DNA from: JL08 sp039969355
GTDB taxonomy: Bacteria > Pseudomonadota > Alphaproteobacteria > Rhodobacterales > Rhodobacteraceae
Direction of reading: 5' to 3'
Length of the DNA stretch: 64,000 bases
NCBI GenBank assembly: GCA_039969355.1
Contig: JBDVOA010000018.1
Coordinates: 1 to 64,000, forward strand
Shown here in pieces: positions 1 to 7,845 of this stretch. The notes beneath the pieces were generated by a model. The model ran no database searches. It saw nothing but the letters and a program-made list of their open reading frames with translations, and was not told the origin of the DNA. The position numbers were made by a program, and so were the translations under genes. Every line of letters starts with the position of its first letter. Within the stretch, counting starts at the first letter, position 1.

Positions 1-228
1 TTTGACCCCGAAAAACCGACGGTGACATCCGGCATTCGCCTCGGCAGCCCTGCGGGCACCACGCGTGGCTTTGGCGAGGTGGAATTCCGTCAGATCGCGG
101 ACTGGATCATCGAAGTCGTCGACGGGCTGGCGGCCAATGGCACAGACGGAAACGGCGCTGTCGAGGCAAAAGTCAAAGCCGAAGTCGCAAAACTATGCGC
201 CAAATTCCCTATGTATCCCAACCTGTGA
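1..228 (+). CDS. glyA: Serine hydroxymethyltransferase, C-terminal fragment (cut by window start)
   Basis: The open frame runs in from the left edge and stops at 226-228. It encodes the last 75 residues of a SHMT: it begins FDPEKPTVTSGIRLGSPAGT and continues through TTRGF and a C-terminal CAKFPMYPNL ending, which is the usual tail of the family. The enzyme interconverts serine plus tetrahydrofolate with glycine plus methylene-tetrahydrofolate, using pyridoxal phosphate. The active-site lysine and PLP site lie outside the window. Its position beside genes that release one-carbon units from methylated amines suggests that it helps assimilate them, but glyA is also a housekeeping gene. It converges on gmaS, with a terminator hairpin between them. 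Confidence 0.93.
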   Translation, partial: FDPEKPTVTSGIRLGSPAGTTRGFGEVEFRQIADWIIEVVDGLAANGTDGNGAVEAKVKAEVAKLCAKFPMYPNL

Positions 229-239
229 CGCAAACAAAT

Positions 240-269
240 AAGGCCCCGGGATTGGGTCCGGAGCCTTTT
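240..269. terminator. Hairpin terminator between glyA and gmaS
   Basis: Arms at 240-249 (AAGGCCCCGG) and 258-267 (CCGGAGCCTT) pair with one mismatch around an 8-base loop and are followed by TTTT on the plus strand; the A-rich left flank gives some T's on the minus strand. It lies 11 bases past the glyA stop and 20 bases past the gmaS stop, so it probably serves both convergent genes. Confidence 0.8.
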
Positions 270-289
270 CGGCATGGTAGTGCTGCCTG

Positions 290-1621
290 TTAGATATCAA
301 GAGTGTTACTGCGTTCCCATTCGCTGAAATGAGTGCAGTATTCGTTCCATTCAATGTGTTTCATTTTCAGATAGGCCGCTGAGAATTCGGATCCCATGGC
401 CTTCTTGAGTTCGCTGTCCTTGTCAAAAGCGCGCAAGGCATCCAACATATTGAGGGGAAGCTTGGGCGCACCTTTGACTTTATGACCGTCGGCATACATG
501 TCGATGTCCCAGCGCTTACCGGGCTCTGCTTTGGACCTCACGCCGCTTAGGCCGGCAGCAATGATGATGGCCTGCAGCAAATATGGGTTTGTCGCACCAT
601 CGGGCAGGCGTAACTCAAATCGGCCGGGACCGGGAACGCGAACCATGTGAGTACGATTATTGCCCGTCCATGTGACAGTATTTGGTGCCCAGGTTGCACC
701 AGATACGGTGCGCGGCGCGTTGATGCGTTTGTAGCTGTTGACGGTTGGGTTGGTAATGGCAGCCAGCGCGCTGGCATGTTTCATGATGCCACCAAGAAAA
801 TGTTTGCCGTTTTCGGACAGCCCCAATTCTCCTGTCGGCGTATCATCGGTTGCGCCAGCAAACACATTATTCTTGGCTTTTTTGCCCGGCGCGTCCCAGA
901 CCGAAATATGGGCATGACAACCATTGCCCGTCAGCCCTTCAATCGGCTTGGGCATGAATGTCGCTCTATAGCCATGCTTTTCGGCAACTGATTTGGTCAT
1001 GAATTTGAAGAACGAATGTTTGTCCGCTGTGACTAATGCATCGTCGAAGTCCCAGTTCATTTCAAACTGGCCATTGGCGTCTTCATGATCATTCTGGTAG
1101 GGGTTCCAACCCAACTCGAGCATGTAGTCGCAAATTTCTTTGACAACATCGTAGCGCCGCATCACTGCCTGCTGATCGTAACAGGGCTTGGCCGCTGTAT
1201 CATACGGGTCAGATAATTCGCGCCCATCAGGAGTCAAAAGGAAGAATTCGGCCTCAATGCCGGTTTTGACGTGCATTCCCTCCTCGGCAGCCTCAGCGAT
1301 GAGACGGCGCAGAACATTGCGTGGCGCTTGGGCGACGTCTTTGCCATCCATGACGCAGTCTGCAGCGACCCAAGCGACTTCGCGGTTCCACGGCAGTTGG
1401 ATGACTGAAGACGGATCAGGTATCGCAAGCATGTCGGGGTGCGCCGGTGTCAGGTCCAGATACGTGGCAAAACCTGCAAACCCGGCGCCATCCTCTTGCA
1501 TATCAGCGATTGCCTGAGCTGGTACCAGCTTTGCCCGCTGGCCCCCAAAAAGATCCGTAAAGGAGATCATGAAGTACTTGATGTCGTTTTTCTTGGCGAA
1601 GGCAGCCAGATCCTTGGTCAT
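290..1621 (-). CDS. gmaS: Gamma-glutamylmethylamide synthetase (glutamine synthetase family)
   Basis: A 443-residue member of the glutamine synthetase superfamily, of the type often auto-named type III glutamate-ammonia ligase. Visible family features are the Glu-rich metal-binding stretch GIEAEFFLL near residue 120, the NGCHAHISVW motif near residue 240 and the nucleotide/Glu region NPYLLQAIIIAAG near residue 350. GmaS joins methylamine to glutamate with ATP to make gamma-glutamylmethylamide, the first step of the N-methylglutamate pathway. The assignment over plain glutamine synthetase rests on context: it is the last gene after mgsA-mgsB-mgsC on the same strand, 79 bases behind mgsC. ATG start; GAGGAAAGAC upstream acts as a ribosome site. 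Biochemical specificity cannot be read directly from sequence. Confidence 0.88.
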   Translation of the reverse strand: MTKDLAAFAKKNDIKYFMISFTDLFGGQRAKLVPAQAIADMQEDGAGFAGFATYLDLTPAHPDMLAIPDPSSVIQLPWNREVAWVAADCVMDGKDVAQAPRNVLRRLIAEAAEEGMHVKTGIEAEFFLLTPDGRELSDPYDTAAKPCYDQQAVMRRYDVVKEICDYMLELGWNPYQNDHEDANGQFEMNWDFDDALVTADKHSFFKFMTKSVAEKHGYRATFMPKPIEGLTGNGCHAHISVWDAPGKKAKNNVFAGATDDTPTGELGLSENGKHFLGGIMKHASALAAITNPTVNSYKRINAPRTVSGATWAPNTVTWTGNNRTHMVRVPGPGRFELRLPDGATNPYLLQAIIIAAGLSGVRSKAEPGKRWDIDMYADGHKVKGAPKLPLNMLDALRAFDKDSELKKAMGSEFSAAYLKMKHIEWNEYCTHFSEWERSNTLDI

Positions 1622-1700
1622 GTCCGTCTTTCCTCTTCCCTGTTGTTTTCTCTCATTCTTTTATTCTACCCTTGCCATGTTACCCAGCACCGGTGTTAGC

Positions 1701-3041
1701 TCAAAGTCCTGGTTTACCCGGATACCAGGCCGTCCCGGCAAGCGGCACTTGTGCCATTGCGGCGGCCTCCATCGTAAGGGCGACCAGATCTTCTGGCTCA
1801 AGATTATGCATATGATTCTTGCCACAGGCGCGCGCGATCGTCTGCGCTTCCAAAGTCATAACCTTCAGGTAATTTCTGAGGCGACGGCCCCCTTCGATGG
1901 GATCGAAACGTGCCATCAGATCTGGATCCTGGGTGGTAATCCCTGCGGGATCAAGGCCTTCGTGCCAGTCGTCATAGGCGCCGGCAGTGGTCCCCAGTTT
2001 GTTGTATTCGCTTTCCCATTTCGGATCATTGTCGCCAAGCGCGATGAGAGCGGCTGTGCCAATCGCCACTGCATCCGCACCAAGTGCCAGTGCCTTTGCT
2101 ACATCTGCACCGGAACGAATGCCGCCGGAAATGACGAGTTGAACTTCCCGATGCATTCCCAAGTCCTGAAGCGCCTGTACTGCTGGACGGATGCACGCCA
2201 ATGTTGGTTGGCCCACGTGTTCAATGAAAACATCCTGAGTTGCTGCCGTACCGCCCTGCATGCCATCCAGAACAACCACATCTGCCCCTGCCTTTACTGC
2301 AAGTGTCGTGTCGAAGTAGGGACGTGCACCTGCGATCTTGACGTAAATCGGCACCTGCCATCCGGTGATTTCACGCAGTTCAAGAATTTTGATTTCCAGA
2401 TCGTCAGGCCCCGTCCAATCGGGATGACGACAGGCAGATCGTTGGTCAATACCTTTGGGCAGATTGCGCATCTCGGCTACCCGGTCACTTATTTTTTGAC
2501 CCAAAAGCATACCGCCACCACCGGGTTTTGCACCCTGACCAACAACGATCTCTATTGCATCTGCCTTGCGCAAGTCATCAGGGTTCATGCCGTAACGCGA
2601 AGGCAGGTACTGATAAACCAGCTTTGATGAATGCCCGCGTTCTTCAGGGGTCATACCACCGTCGCCCGTTGTCGTAGAGGTACCGGCCGCATTTGCACCG
2701 CGCCCAAGCGCCTCTTTCGCAGGTCCGGATAGTGCCCCAAAGCTCATCCCGGCAATAGTAATAGGAATGTCCAATTCTATGGGCTTCTTTGCAAACCGAG
2801 TGCCAAGAACCACTTTGGTTTCGCATTTTTCTCGGTATCCTTCGAGAGGGTAGCGAGAGATCGATGCACCCAAGAAGAGCAAATCGTCAAAATGCGGAAC
2901 CTTGCGTTTTGCGCCACCACCACGAATGTCGTAAATACCTGTCGCGGCAGCACGGCGGATATCGCTGTTTACATCTTGTGAAAACGTGGCGGATTGGCGT
3001 GGTGTCGTGTGGGGAATGCCTTTGTGCGTCTCATCGTTCAT
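1701..3041 (-). CDS. mgsC: N-methylglutamate synthase subunit C (glutamate synthase FMN-domain protein)
   Basis: 446 residues resembling the FMN/synthase domain of glutamate synthase. Landmarks are GMSFGALSGPAKEALGRG (98-115), GQGAKPGGGGMLLGQK (168-183), GADVVVLDGMQGGTAA (252-267) and SGGIRSGADV (305-314). It should hold the barrel where the amine is transferred to make N-methylglutamate. Where glutamate synthases carry the Cys ligands of a 3Fe-4S cluster, just before the TQDP motif (TTQDPDLMARF), the segment at about residues 331-375 has no cysteine. The start at 3041 is preferred over an upstream ORF start at 3107 because AAGGAC precedes it and the longer form would overlap mgsB. It lies 10 bases after mgsB. 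The other reading, a stand-alone GltB-like enzyme, is unlikely given mgsA and mgsB alongside. Confidence 0.88.
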   Translation of the reverse strand: MNDETHKGIPHTTPRQSATFSQDVNSDIRRAAATGIYDIRGGGAKRKVPHFDDLLFLGASISRYPLEGYREKCETKVVLGTRFAKKPIELDIPITIAGMSFGALSGPAKEALGRGANAAGTSTTTGDGGMTPEERGHSSKLVYQYLPSRYGMNPDDLRKADAIEIVVGQGAKPGGGGMLLGQKISDRVAEMRNLPKGIDQRSACRHPDWTGPDDLEIKILELREITGWQVPIYVKIAGARPYFDTTLAVKAGADVVVLDGMQGGTAATQDVFIEHVGQPTLACIRPAVQALQDLGMHREVQLVISGGIRSGADVAKALALGADAVAIGTAALIALGDNDPKWESEYNKLGTTAGAYDDWHEGLDPAGITTQDPDLMARFDPIEGGRRLRNYLKVMTLEAQTIARACGKNHMHNLEPEDLVALTMEAAAMAQVPLAGTAWYPGKPGL

Positions 3042-3051
3042 GGGCTTGTCC

Positions 3052-3735
3052 TTAGTAAGCTGACGCATTGTCGACGTCGAAATTATACAAATTCCGTGCG
3101 GAACCATAACGCGTGAATTCTTCGGGCTGTGCGTCTGCGCCCGAACGCTCCAGGAGGCCTTTCAGAATTTCGATATGTTCAGGGCGCATCTCTTTTTTCT
3201 CGCAATCTGCACCGAGGCTTTTGACGGAACCGCGCACAAAAAGATGCGCCTCATAACAGCTGTCGCCCAATGCGTCGCCGGCGTCCCCCAACACCACGAG
3301 GTTGCCTGATTGCGCCATAAAGGCGGACATGTGGCCAATGTTTCCGTGCACCACAATGTCGATGCCCTTCATTGAAATGCCGCAGCGCGAAGAGGCGTTG
3401 CCTTTGATCACCAGCAACCCTCCATGACCGGTGGCGCCAGCATATTGGCTTGCATCCCCATCGACCACTATCGTTCCGGACATCATGTTTTCGCCAACAC
3501 CCGGGCCTGCCGACCCATCCACGTTGATCGTGGCCTGTTGGTTCATGCCCCCGCAATAGTAGCCAGTTGAACCTTTGACGGTAACTTCGATGGGGGCGTC
3601 CAAACCCACAGCAATTGCGTGGCTGCCTTTGGCGTTCACAATCTCCCACGCCGTCTGATTGGTATCGGCGCTCTGTTTGTGCAGGGTTTCGTTCAGCGCG
3701 CGAAGCCCGTTTGCCTCAAGATCAAAAGTCTGCAT
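3052..3735 (-). CDS. mgsB: N-methylglutamate synthase subunit B (GXGXG-domain protein)
   Basis: 227 residues matching the beta-helical GXGXG domain found at the C-terminus of glutamate synthase large subunits (GltB alpha-subunit C-terminal domain). Repeated turns such as GGMNQQATINVDGSAGPGVG, MSGTIVVDGDASQYAGATGHGGLLVIKG and GSVKSLGADC give the repeating glycine pattern. The protein is the structural subunit joining the amidotransferase-like MgsA to the FMN subunit MgsC. The start at 3735 (MQTFDLEANG) is chosen over 3840 because GGAG lies just upstream and the longer version would be read inside mgsA; the chosen start leaves a one-base gap after mgsA, which suggests translational coupling. 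Confidence 0.88.
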   Translation of the reverse strand: MQTFDLEANGLRALNETLHKQSADTNQTAWEIVNAKGSHAIAVGLDAPIEVTVKGSTGYYCGGMNQQATINVDGSAGPGVGENMMSGTIVVDGDASQYAGATGHGGLLVIKGNASSRCGISMKGIDIVVHGNIGHMSAFMAQSGNLVVLGDAGDALGDSCYEAHLFVRGSVKSLGADCEKKEMRPEHIEILKGLLERSGADAQPEEFTRYGSARNLYNFDVDNASAY

Positions 3736-3736
3736 T

Positions 3737-4633
3737 TCAGTGGCTCCAGAAGTAGACAGTGGCAGGTTCAGGCTCCCAGACGCGGGCGTCTTCGATGCCT
3801 GGCAGATTGACCAGGGCCCGGTACTCGCTGCCAAAAGCAACGTATTGATCTGTTTCAGCCATCACTGCCGGTTTGCAGGCGATTGGGTCACGGACGACAC
3901 CAAAACCGTCCTTCGTGCCTACAACAAACGTAAAAAAGCCGTCGAGATCATCAAGCGAGCTTTCCAGCGCTTCACCCAACGTGCTTCCGGTTTGCATCTT
4001 CCAGCTAATGTATGCTGCTCCGACCTCGGTATCGTTTTCGGTCTCAATGTTCATACCTTCCCGGCGTAGTTTGCGGCGAAGGCTGTTGTGATTGGATAGC
4101 GATCCGTTGTGGACAAGACACTGATCTGATCCGGTAGAGAAAGGGTGGGCCCCCATGGTCGTCACAGCGGATTCAGTTGCCATGCGGGTATGACCAATGC
4201 CATGCGTGCCACTCATCTTTTCGATACCAAAGCGGTTTGCAACGTCTTTGGGCAAGCCGACCTCTTTATAGATTTCGATGGCATCGCCAGCACTCATGAT
4301 GCGGACGCTCGGGCGCAGGTCGCGAAGGGCTTCGCGCACTGCCGCCAGATTTTCTACCGGTAGTTCCAGAACCGCATGCGTATCCATGCGCCGAACCTTT
4401 ACTGTAACGCCTGTCGCGTCGTTCAAGTCTGTATCAAGCGAGGCAAAATCGGTTTCAGAATCTGCGGACTGAATGGTCAACTTTGCAGAATCCTCGGAGT
4501 TTTCTCCATAGATCGCGATACCCGCACTATCGGGTCCGCGATCAGTCATCGTGATTAACATATCCGTCAGCATGTCACCCAGGTCCGACTCGAGTGACTT
4601 GTCTTTTAGAAAAAGTCCAACAATCCCGCACAT
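3737..4633 (-). CDS. mgsA: N-methylglutamate synthase subunit A (class II glutamine amidotransferase)
   Basis: 298 residues starting MCGIVGLF, so Cys2 is exposed as the N-terminal nucleophile after removal of Met, the hallmark of class II (Ntn) glutamine amidotransferases. Further family motifs are DRGPDSAG (about 32-39), GHTRMATES (about 150), HNGSLSNHNSLRR (about 178) and NDTEVGAAY (about 197). In the N-methylglutamate pathway this subunit should release methylamine from gamma-glutamylmethylamide in place of ammonia from glutamine and pass it to MgsC. It is the first gene of mgsA-mgsB-mgsC-gmaS; a hairpin at 4731-4748 separates it from the upstream small gene and amtB. The ATG start is fixed by the need for Cys2. 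Confidence 0.9.
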   Translation of the reverse strand: MCGIVGLFLKDKSLESDLGDMLTDMLITMTDRGPDSAGIAIYGENSEDSAKLTIQSADSETDFASLDTDLNDATGVTVKVRRMDTHAVLELPVENLAAVREALRDLRPSVRIMSAGDAIEIYKEVGLPKDVANRFGIEKMSGTHGIGHTRMATESAVTTMGAHPFSTGSDQCLVHNGSLSNHNSLRRKLRREGMNIETENDTEVGAAYISWKMQTGSTLGEALESSLDDLDGFFTFVVGTKDGFGVVRDPIACKPAVMAETDQYVAFGSEYRALVNLPGIEDARVWEPEPATVYFWSH

Positions 4634-4730
4634 TGCTTAGATCCTTAATTATGTGTTGAGTCGGATGGTAGCAGGTATCAATTTATGCATCAACTGTGAT
4701 GAAAAAAATATTCCCAACAGTAATTCAAAG

Positions 4731-4748
4731 GGCGACGATCACGTCGCC
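4731..4748 (-). terminator. Intercistronic hairpin between the amtB-associated small gene and mgsA
   Basis: GGCGACG (4731-4737) and CGTCGCC (4742-4748) form a perfect 7-bp stem with an ATCA loop, 22 bases past the small gene's stop. On the minus strand the stem is followed by CTTTGAATT, only a weak T-run, so it may be a partial terminator, attenuator or processing site that lowers expression of mgsABC-gmaS relative to amtB. Confidence 0.55.
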
Positions 4749-4770
4749 GCCCCCAAAACGTTGCAGAAGG

Positions 4771-4986
4771 TCAGTAACGTTCCATAGCTTCGGCAATCTT
4801 TTCCTTGTCACCGATTGTCTTAGCTTTCTCCAAATGCGCGCTTTCGCGGACATATTGAATGCGGTGCCATCCTAGCCAGAATATCACTCCGACTACTACC
4901 ATCGCGACTTCCCATCCTTGAAACGGGTAGACGGGTCCGACTTCGGCCAGATCTACGGCCCAGCTATCATATCCAATTGTAGACAT
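4771..4986 (-). CDS. Small single-pass membrane protein downstream of amtB
   Basis: 71 residues. The N-terminal 25 residues are mixed and aromatic (GPVYPFQGW), then a hydrophobic segment at about residues 26-42 (WEVAMVVVGVIFWLGWH) would span the membrane once, and a charged, Lys/Glu-rich C-terminal tail follows. I do not recognise a named family. It is 12 bases downstream of the amtB stop with AAGGAGCC as ribosome site, so it is almost certainly co-transcribed and probably translationally coupled with amtB. Sequence plus context suggest an accessory or stabilising subunit of the transporter, which is inference only. Strong ribosome site and tight spacing make it a real gene. Confidence 0.75.
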   Translation of the reverse strand: MSTIGYDSWAVDLAEVGPVYPFQGWEVAMVVVGVIFWLGWHRIQYVRESAHLEKAKTIGDKEKIAEAMERY

Positions 4987-4998
4987 TGTATTGGCTCC

Positions 4999-6360
4999 TT
5001 ATTTCTCTGCCAGAGCGGCTTTGTCCGCCGCGATGATGTCAGCTTTTGCGTCCTCATAGGCATGATGCTCGGCATAGTCCAAGCCTTGCAATTCAACCTC
5101 TTCAGGAATGCGCAATGCGCCTGCCATTGATTGCAGTTTCGCAAGGCCCCAGCCCGGCAACCAGCCTAACAAACCAAACATGATCATAGCACCAATCGCC
5201 TGCCCAATCGGGTTAACTGTTGCGTAACCTTCATAAGGTGAAGACGGTGCACCCCACAGAATGAAGCCCGCAAGAACCAGACCAACAACACCGGCGTACC
5301 CGTGCACAGCGACGGCTCCAACTGCATCATCTAGCTTGAATTTGCGCTCAACCCAGTAGTGTAGGTTGTACACAATGACGACACCAATAGCCCCGACCAG
5401 CATCGCTTGGATCGGGTGATACAGATCGTTACCGGCAGAGGCTGTGATAATCCCGGCCAGACCGCCAGAGAATGTCCAAAATGCGTCGCCTTTGGACACC
5501 ACATAGGCTGCCATCAACCCGCCCGAAAGTGACATCAGGAAGTTAAACGTAATCGCCGAAAGTGATGTGGGTGCTAGATAGATGTTTGTCGCCGTCCACG
5601 TTGTACCAACAATTTGACCATCGATAACTTCGGGTGAAATGATAGGCACGTTACAGGCCGCGTAAAAACCCCAGAAACCTGTGTAGATCAAGAAGATCCC
5701 GATTGTCAGCATCCATGGGTTATGAGGCGGAATATCTCGCGGCGTTCCATCCGCAGCGAACTTACCAATTCTCGGACCCAGAACCATAATCACACCCAGC
5801 GCATAGCCACCGGCAATCGCGTGGATCACGCCTGAGGCATAGGCGTCGTGATATCCCAGAACTTTGACCATCCAGCCATCCCAGTGCCAGCCCCATGCCG
5901 CGTCAATAATCCACCAGACAGACCCTATCATCACCGCATGCAACCAGAGTGCGCTAGAGCGAATTCGCTCGATGACGGAACCTGAAACGATAGAAGCCGC
6001 AGTCCAGGAAAACAGCAGGAAGGCCGCCCAGAATACACCCGTGATTCGGTCCTCAAGGTTGGTACCCATGTTTACAGACCATGGAGTGTAAGCTGCGCCG
6101 GCTTCGAAATCGATCCCACCCATTCCCGGGAATGCACTTGGGAATGCCCAATAAATCCACCAGCCAAAGAAGAAGAACGTAACAGTCACCAAGGGGATGA
6201 TCATTATGTTTTTCATAAGCGTGTGCATGTGGTTGCGTCGACGGCTGGCGCCGACTTCGTACATGCAGAACCCTACGTGAATAAGAAACATGAAGACGAT
6301 TGTTACCCAGTAATAGAACTCGGTGAATATCGTCGTAAGTGCATTAAGATTGCCGTCCAA
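4999..6360 (-). CDS. amtB: Ammonium/methylammonium transporter, Amt family
   Basis: 453 residues, almost entirely hydrophobic, with about eleven predicted membrane helices, as in Amt/Mep/Rh channels. Two histidine motifs typical of the conduction pore are visible: SGVIHAIAGG near residue 185 and VAVHGYAGVVG near residue 348. The N-terminal periplasmic end, the AASIVSG segment and the C-terminal cytosolic tail fit the family. Methylammonium is a classic Amt substrate, and the gene lies upstream of mgsABC-gmaS, so a role in bringing in methylammonium or recapturing ammonium released by the pathway is likely. The start codon is TTG with GAGGGA upstream. It is transcribed away from dmmD across a 277-bp intergenic region. 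Confidence 0.9.
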   Translation of the reverse strand: MDGNLNALTTIFTEFYYWVTIVFMFLIHVGFCMYEVGASRRRNHMHTLMKNIMIIPLVTVTFFFFGWWIYWAFPSAFPGMGGIDFEAGAAYTPWSVNMGTNLEDRITGVFWAAFLLFSWTAASIVSGSVIERIRSSALWLHAVMIGSVWWIIDAAWGWHWDGWMVKVLGYHDAYASGVIHAIAGGYALGVIMVLGPRIGKFAADGTPRDIPPHNPWMLTIGIFLIYTGFWGFYAACNVPIISPEVIDGQIVGTTWTATNIYLAPTSLSAITFNFLMSLSGGLMAAYVVSKGDAFWTFSGGLAGIITASAGNDLYHPIQAMLVGAIGVVIVYNLHYWVERKFKLDDAVGAVAVHGYAGVVGLVLAGFILWGAPSSPYEGYATVNPIGQAIGAMIMFGLLGWLPGWGLAKLQSMAGALRIPEEVELQGLDYAEHHAYEDAKADIIAADKAALAEK

Positions 6361-6637
6361 TGGTCCCTCTCCCTTGTTGTCAGTGCTGGCAAAAGTTGCC
6401 TTTTAGTAAACTTTTTTTCACTCAGTATTGCTTTTTTTGACGGCGCGATGTCAACTGTTCATCGTGTTGCCACGAAAATTGGGGGGCATCGGCACGCAAA
6501 ATTCTATGCTGCTGATCGCGATCCGCCGGTCATTATGGTGACGGAGTTTCGGGTTCGGCTGTCAAGCTGGACAGGCAAAGGAATTGAAAAAGGAAGTGGC
6601 TGCCAAAGAGCTGCGCCATTCAAACGGGAGAACTATT
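6361..6637. promoter_or_regulatory. Divergent control region between amtB and dmmD
   Basis: 277 bases between two outward-reading operons. It contains T-rich tracts at 6399-6438 and a short perfect inverted repeat, GGCAA-AAG-TTGCC, at 6388-6400, 28 bases upstream of the amtB start. Its GG and GC are 8 bases apart, not the 10 needed for a sigma-54 promoter, so it is more likely an operator or chance. No convincing gene lies here. The dmmD ribosome site GGGAG is at 6626-6630. Confidence 0.5.
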
Positions 6638-7774
6638 ATGACAGCATCTTGGAGATTTTCGGCGCTTGCAGATCGGCATCGCGCAATGGGATCCGATCTT
6701 GAGGATTGGGGTGGAATGGGTACGGCCTGGAGCTACGACAAAGACCAGGAAGCCGAATATGTGGCGATTCGTACCAATGCTGGTTTCATGGATGTCTCGG
6801 GCTTGCACAAGGTACACATGGTCGGACCACATGCGGGTCATGTCATCGACAGGGCCACAACAAGGAACGTCGAAAAGATTAAACCCGGTCGGTCGTCGTA
6901 TGCGACTATGCTGAACGACGAAGGCAAGTTCATCGACGATTGTGTGATTTATCGCATGGGGCCGAATTCTTGGATGGTGGTGCATGGCACGGGTGCTGGT
7001 CACGAACAACTGACGATGGCGGCGATGGGCCGCGACGTCGATATTCGGTTTGATGACAACCTACATGACATTTCGTTGCAGGGTCCAAAATCGGTCGACT
7101 TTCTGGAAGAACAGGGCGTCCCGGGTATCCGTGATCAACTCTATTTCAGCCATCAACACACGATGCTGTTTGACAAACCGGTAACGATCTCGCGCACTGG
7201 TTATACCGGTGAACGCGGTTACGAGATCTTCTGCCGGGGGCAGGACGCGCCAGATATATGGGATGCTCTGGTAGAAAAAGGCGCGCCCAAGGGGATCATT
7301 CCCACGCGCTTTACGACGCTCGATCTTTTGCGGGCTGAAAGCTATCTCTTGTTCTTTCCCTACGACAACTCCGAAATGTACCCATTCGAAAACGAGAAGG
7401 CCGGTGACACCCTGTGGGAACTCGGTCTCGACTTCACAGTTTCACCAGGAAAAGTCGGTTTCCGTGGCGCAGAGGAACACTATCGGCTTAAGGGGCGGGA
7501 GCGTTTCAAGATTTACGGCGTTAAGCTGGAAGGCACAGAACCAGCCGATGAAGGTGCACCGCTAATGAAGGATGGCAAGCAGGTCGGTGTGGTCACGATC
7601 GGAATGTATTCACCACTGAACAAATGGAACGTTGGTATCGCGCGTATGCCAGTTGATTGTGCGGTGGACGGTACCCAGATGACGGTCAAAAACGAAAGTG
7701 GCGAGATCAAGTGTATTGCGCATTCGCTGCCGTTTTATGATCCTGAAAAGAAACGTCGTACCGCCAAAGGGTGA
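6638..7774 (+). CDS. dmmD: GcvT-like aminomethyltransferase family protein of the dimethylamine cluster
   Basis: 378 residues of the GcvT/DmdA-type folate-binding family. Visible features are FMDVSGLHKVHMVGP (about 49-63), TRTGYTGERGYEIFC-like sequence (SRTGYTGERGYEIFC, about 187-201) and a C-terminal half with PGKVGFRG and VGVVTIGMYSP. Such proteins usually pass a methylene group to tetrahydrofolate. Gene order dmmD-dmmA-dmmB-dmmC matches the marine dimethylamine monooxygenase cluster, in which dmmD was reported as needed for growth on methylated amines but not for the monooxygenase reaction. A role in trapping the formaldehyde-level carbon on folate is inference. The start at 6638 is preferred over 6584 because GGGAG precedes it by seven bases and the extra 18 residues look non-coding. 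Confidence 0.87.
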   Translation: MTASWRFSALADRHRAMGSDLEDWGGMGTAWSYDKDQEAEYVAIRTNAGFMDVSGLHKVHMVGPHAGHVIDRATTRNVEKIKPGRSSYATMLNDEGKFIDDCVIYRMGPNSWMVVHGTGAGHEQLTMAAMGRDVDIRFDDNLHDISLQGPKSVDFLEEQGVPGIRDQLYFSHQHTMLFDKPVTISRTGYTGERGYEIFCRGQDAPDIWDALVEKGAPKGIIPTRFTTLDLLRAESYLLFFPYDNSEMYPFENEKAGDTLWELGLDFTVSPGKVGFRGAEEHYRLKGRERFKIYGVKLEGTEPADEGAPLMKDGKQVGVVTIGMYSPLNKWNVGIARMPVDCAVDGTQMTVKNESGEIKCIAHSLPFYDPEKKRRTAKG

Positions 7775-7845
7775 TATCTGCGTGGACGTGGCCAGCAAAT
7801 CGCCACGCCCTTGGTCCAACACAAGACAAAAGGGGTCTGACGATC

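Noticed and set aside
1569..2627. Long plus-strand open frame of 352 codons opposite mgsC
   Set aside because: It is a shadow of mgsC on the other strand; its translation is Cys/His-rich with no domain.
6388..6400. GGCAA-AAG-TTGCC as a sigma-54 promoter upstream of amtB
   Set aside because: The spacing between GG and GC is 8 bases, whereas sigma-54 promoters need 10; only a short palindrome remains.
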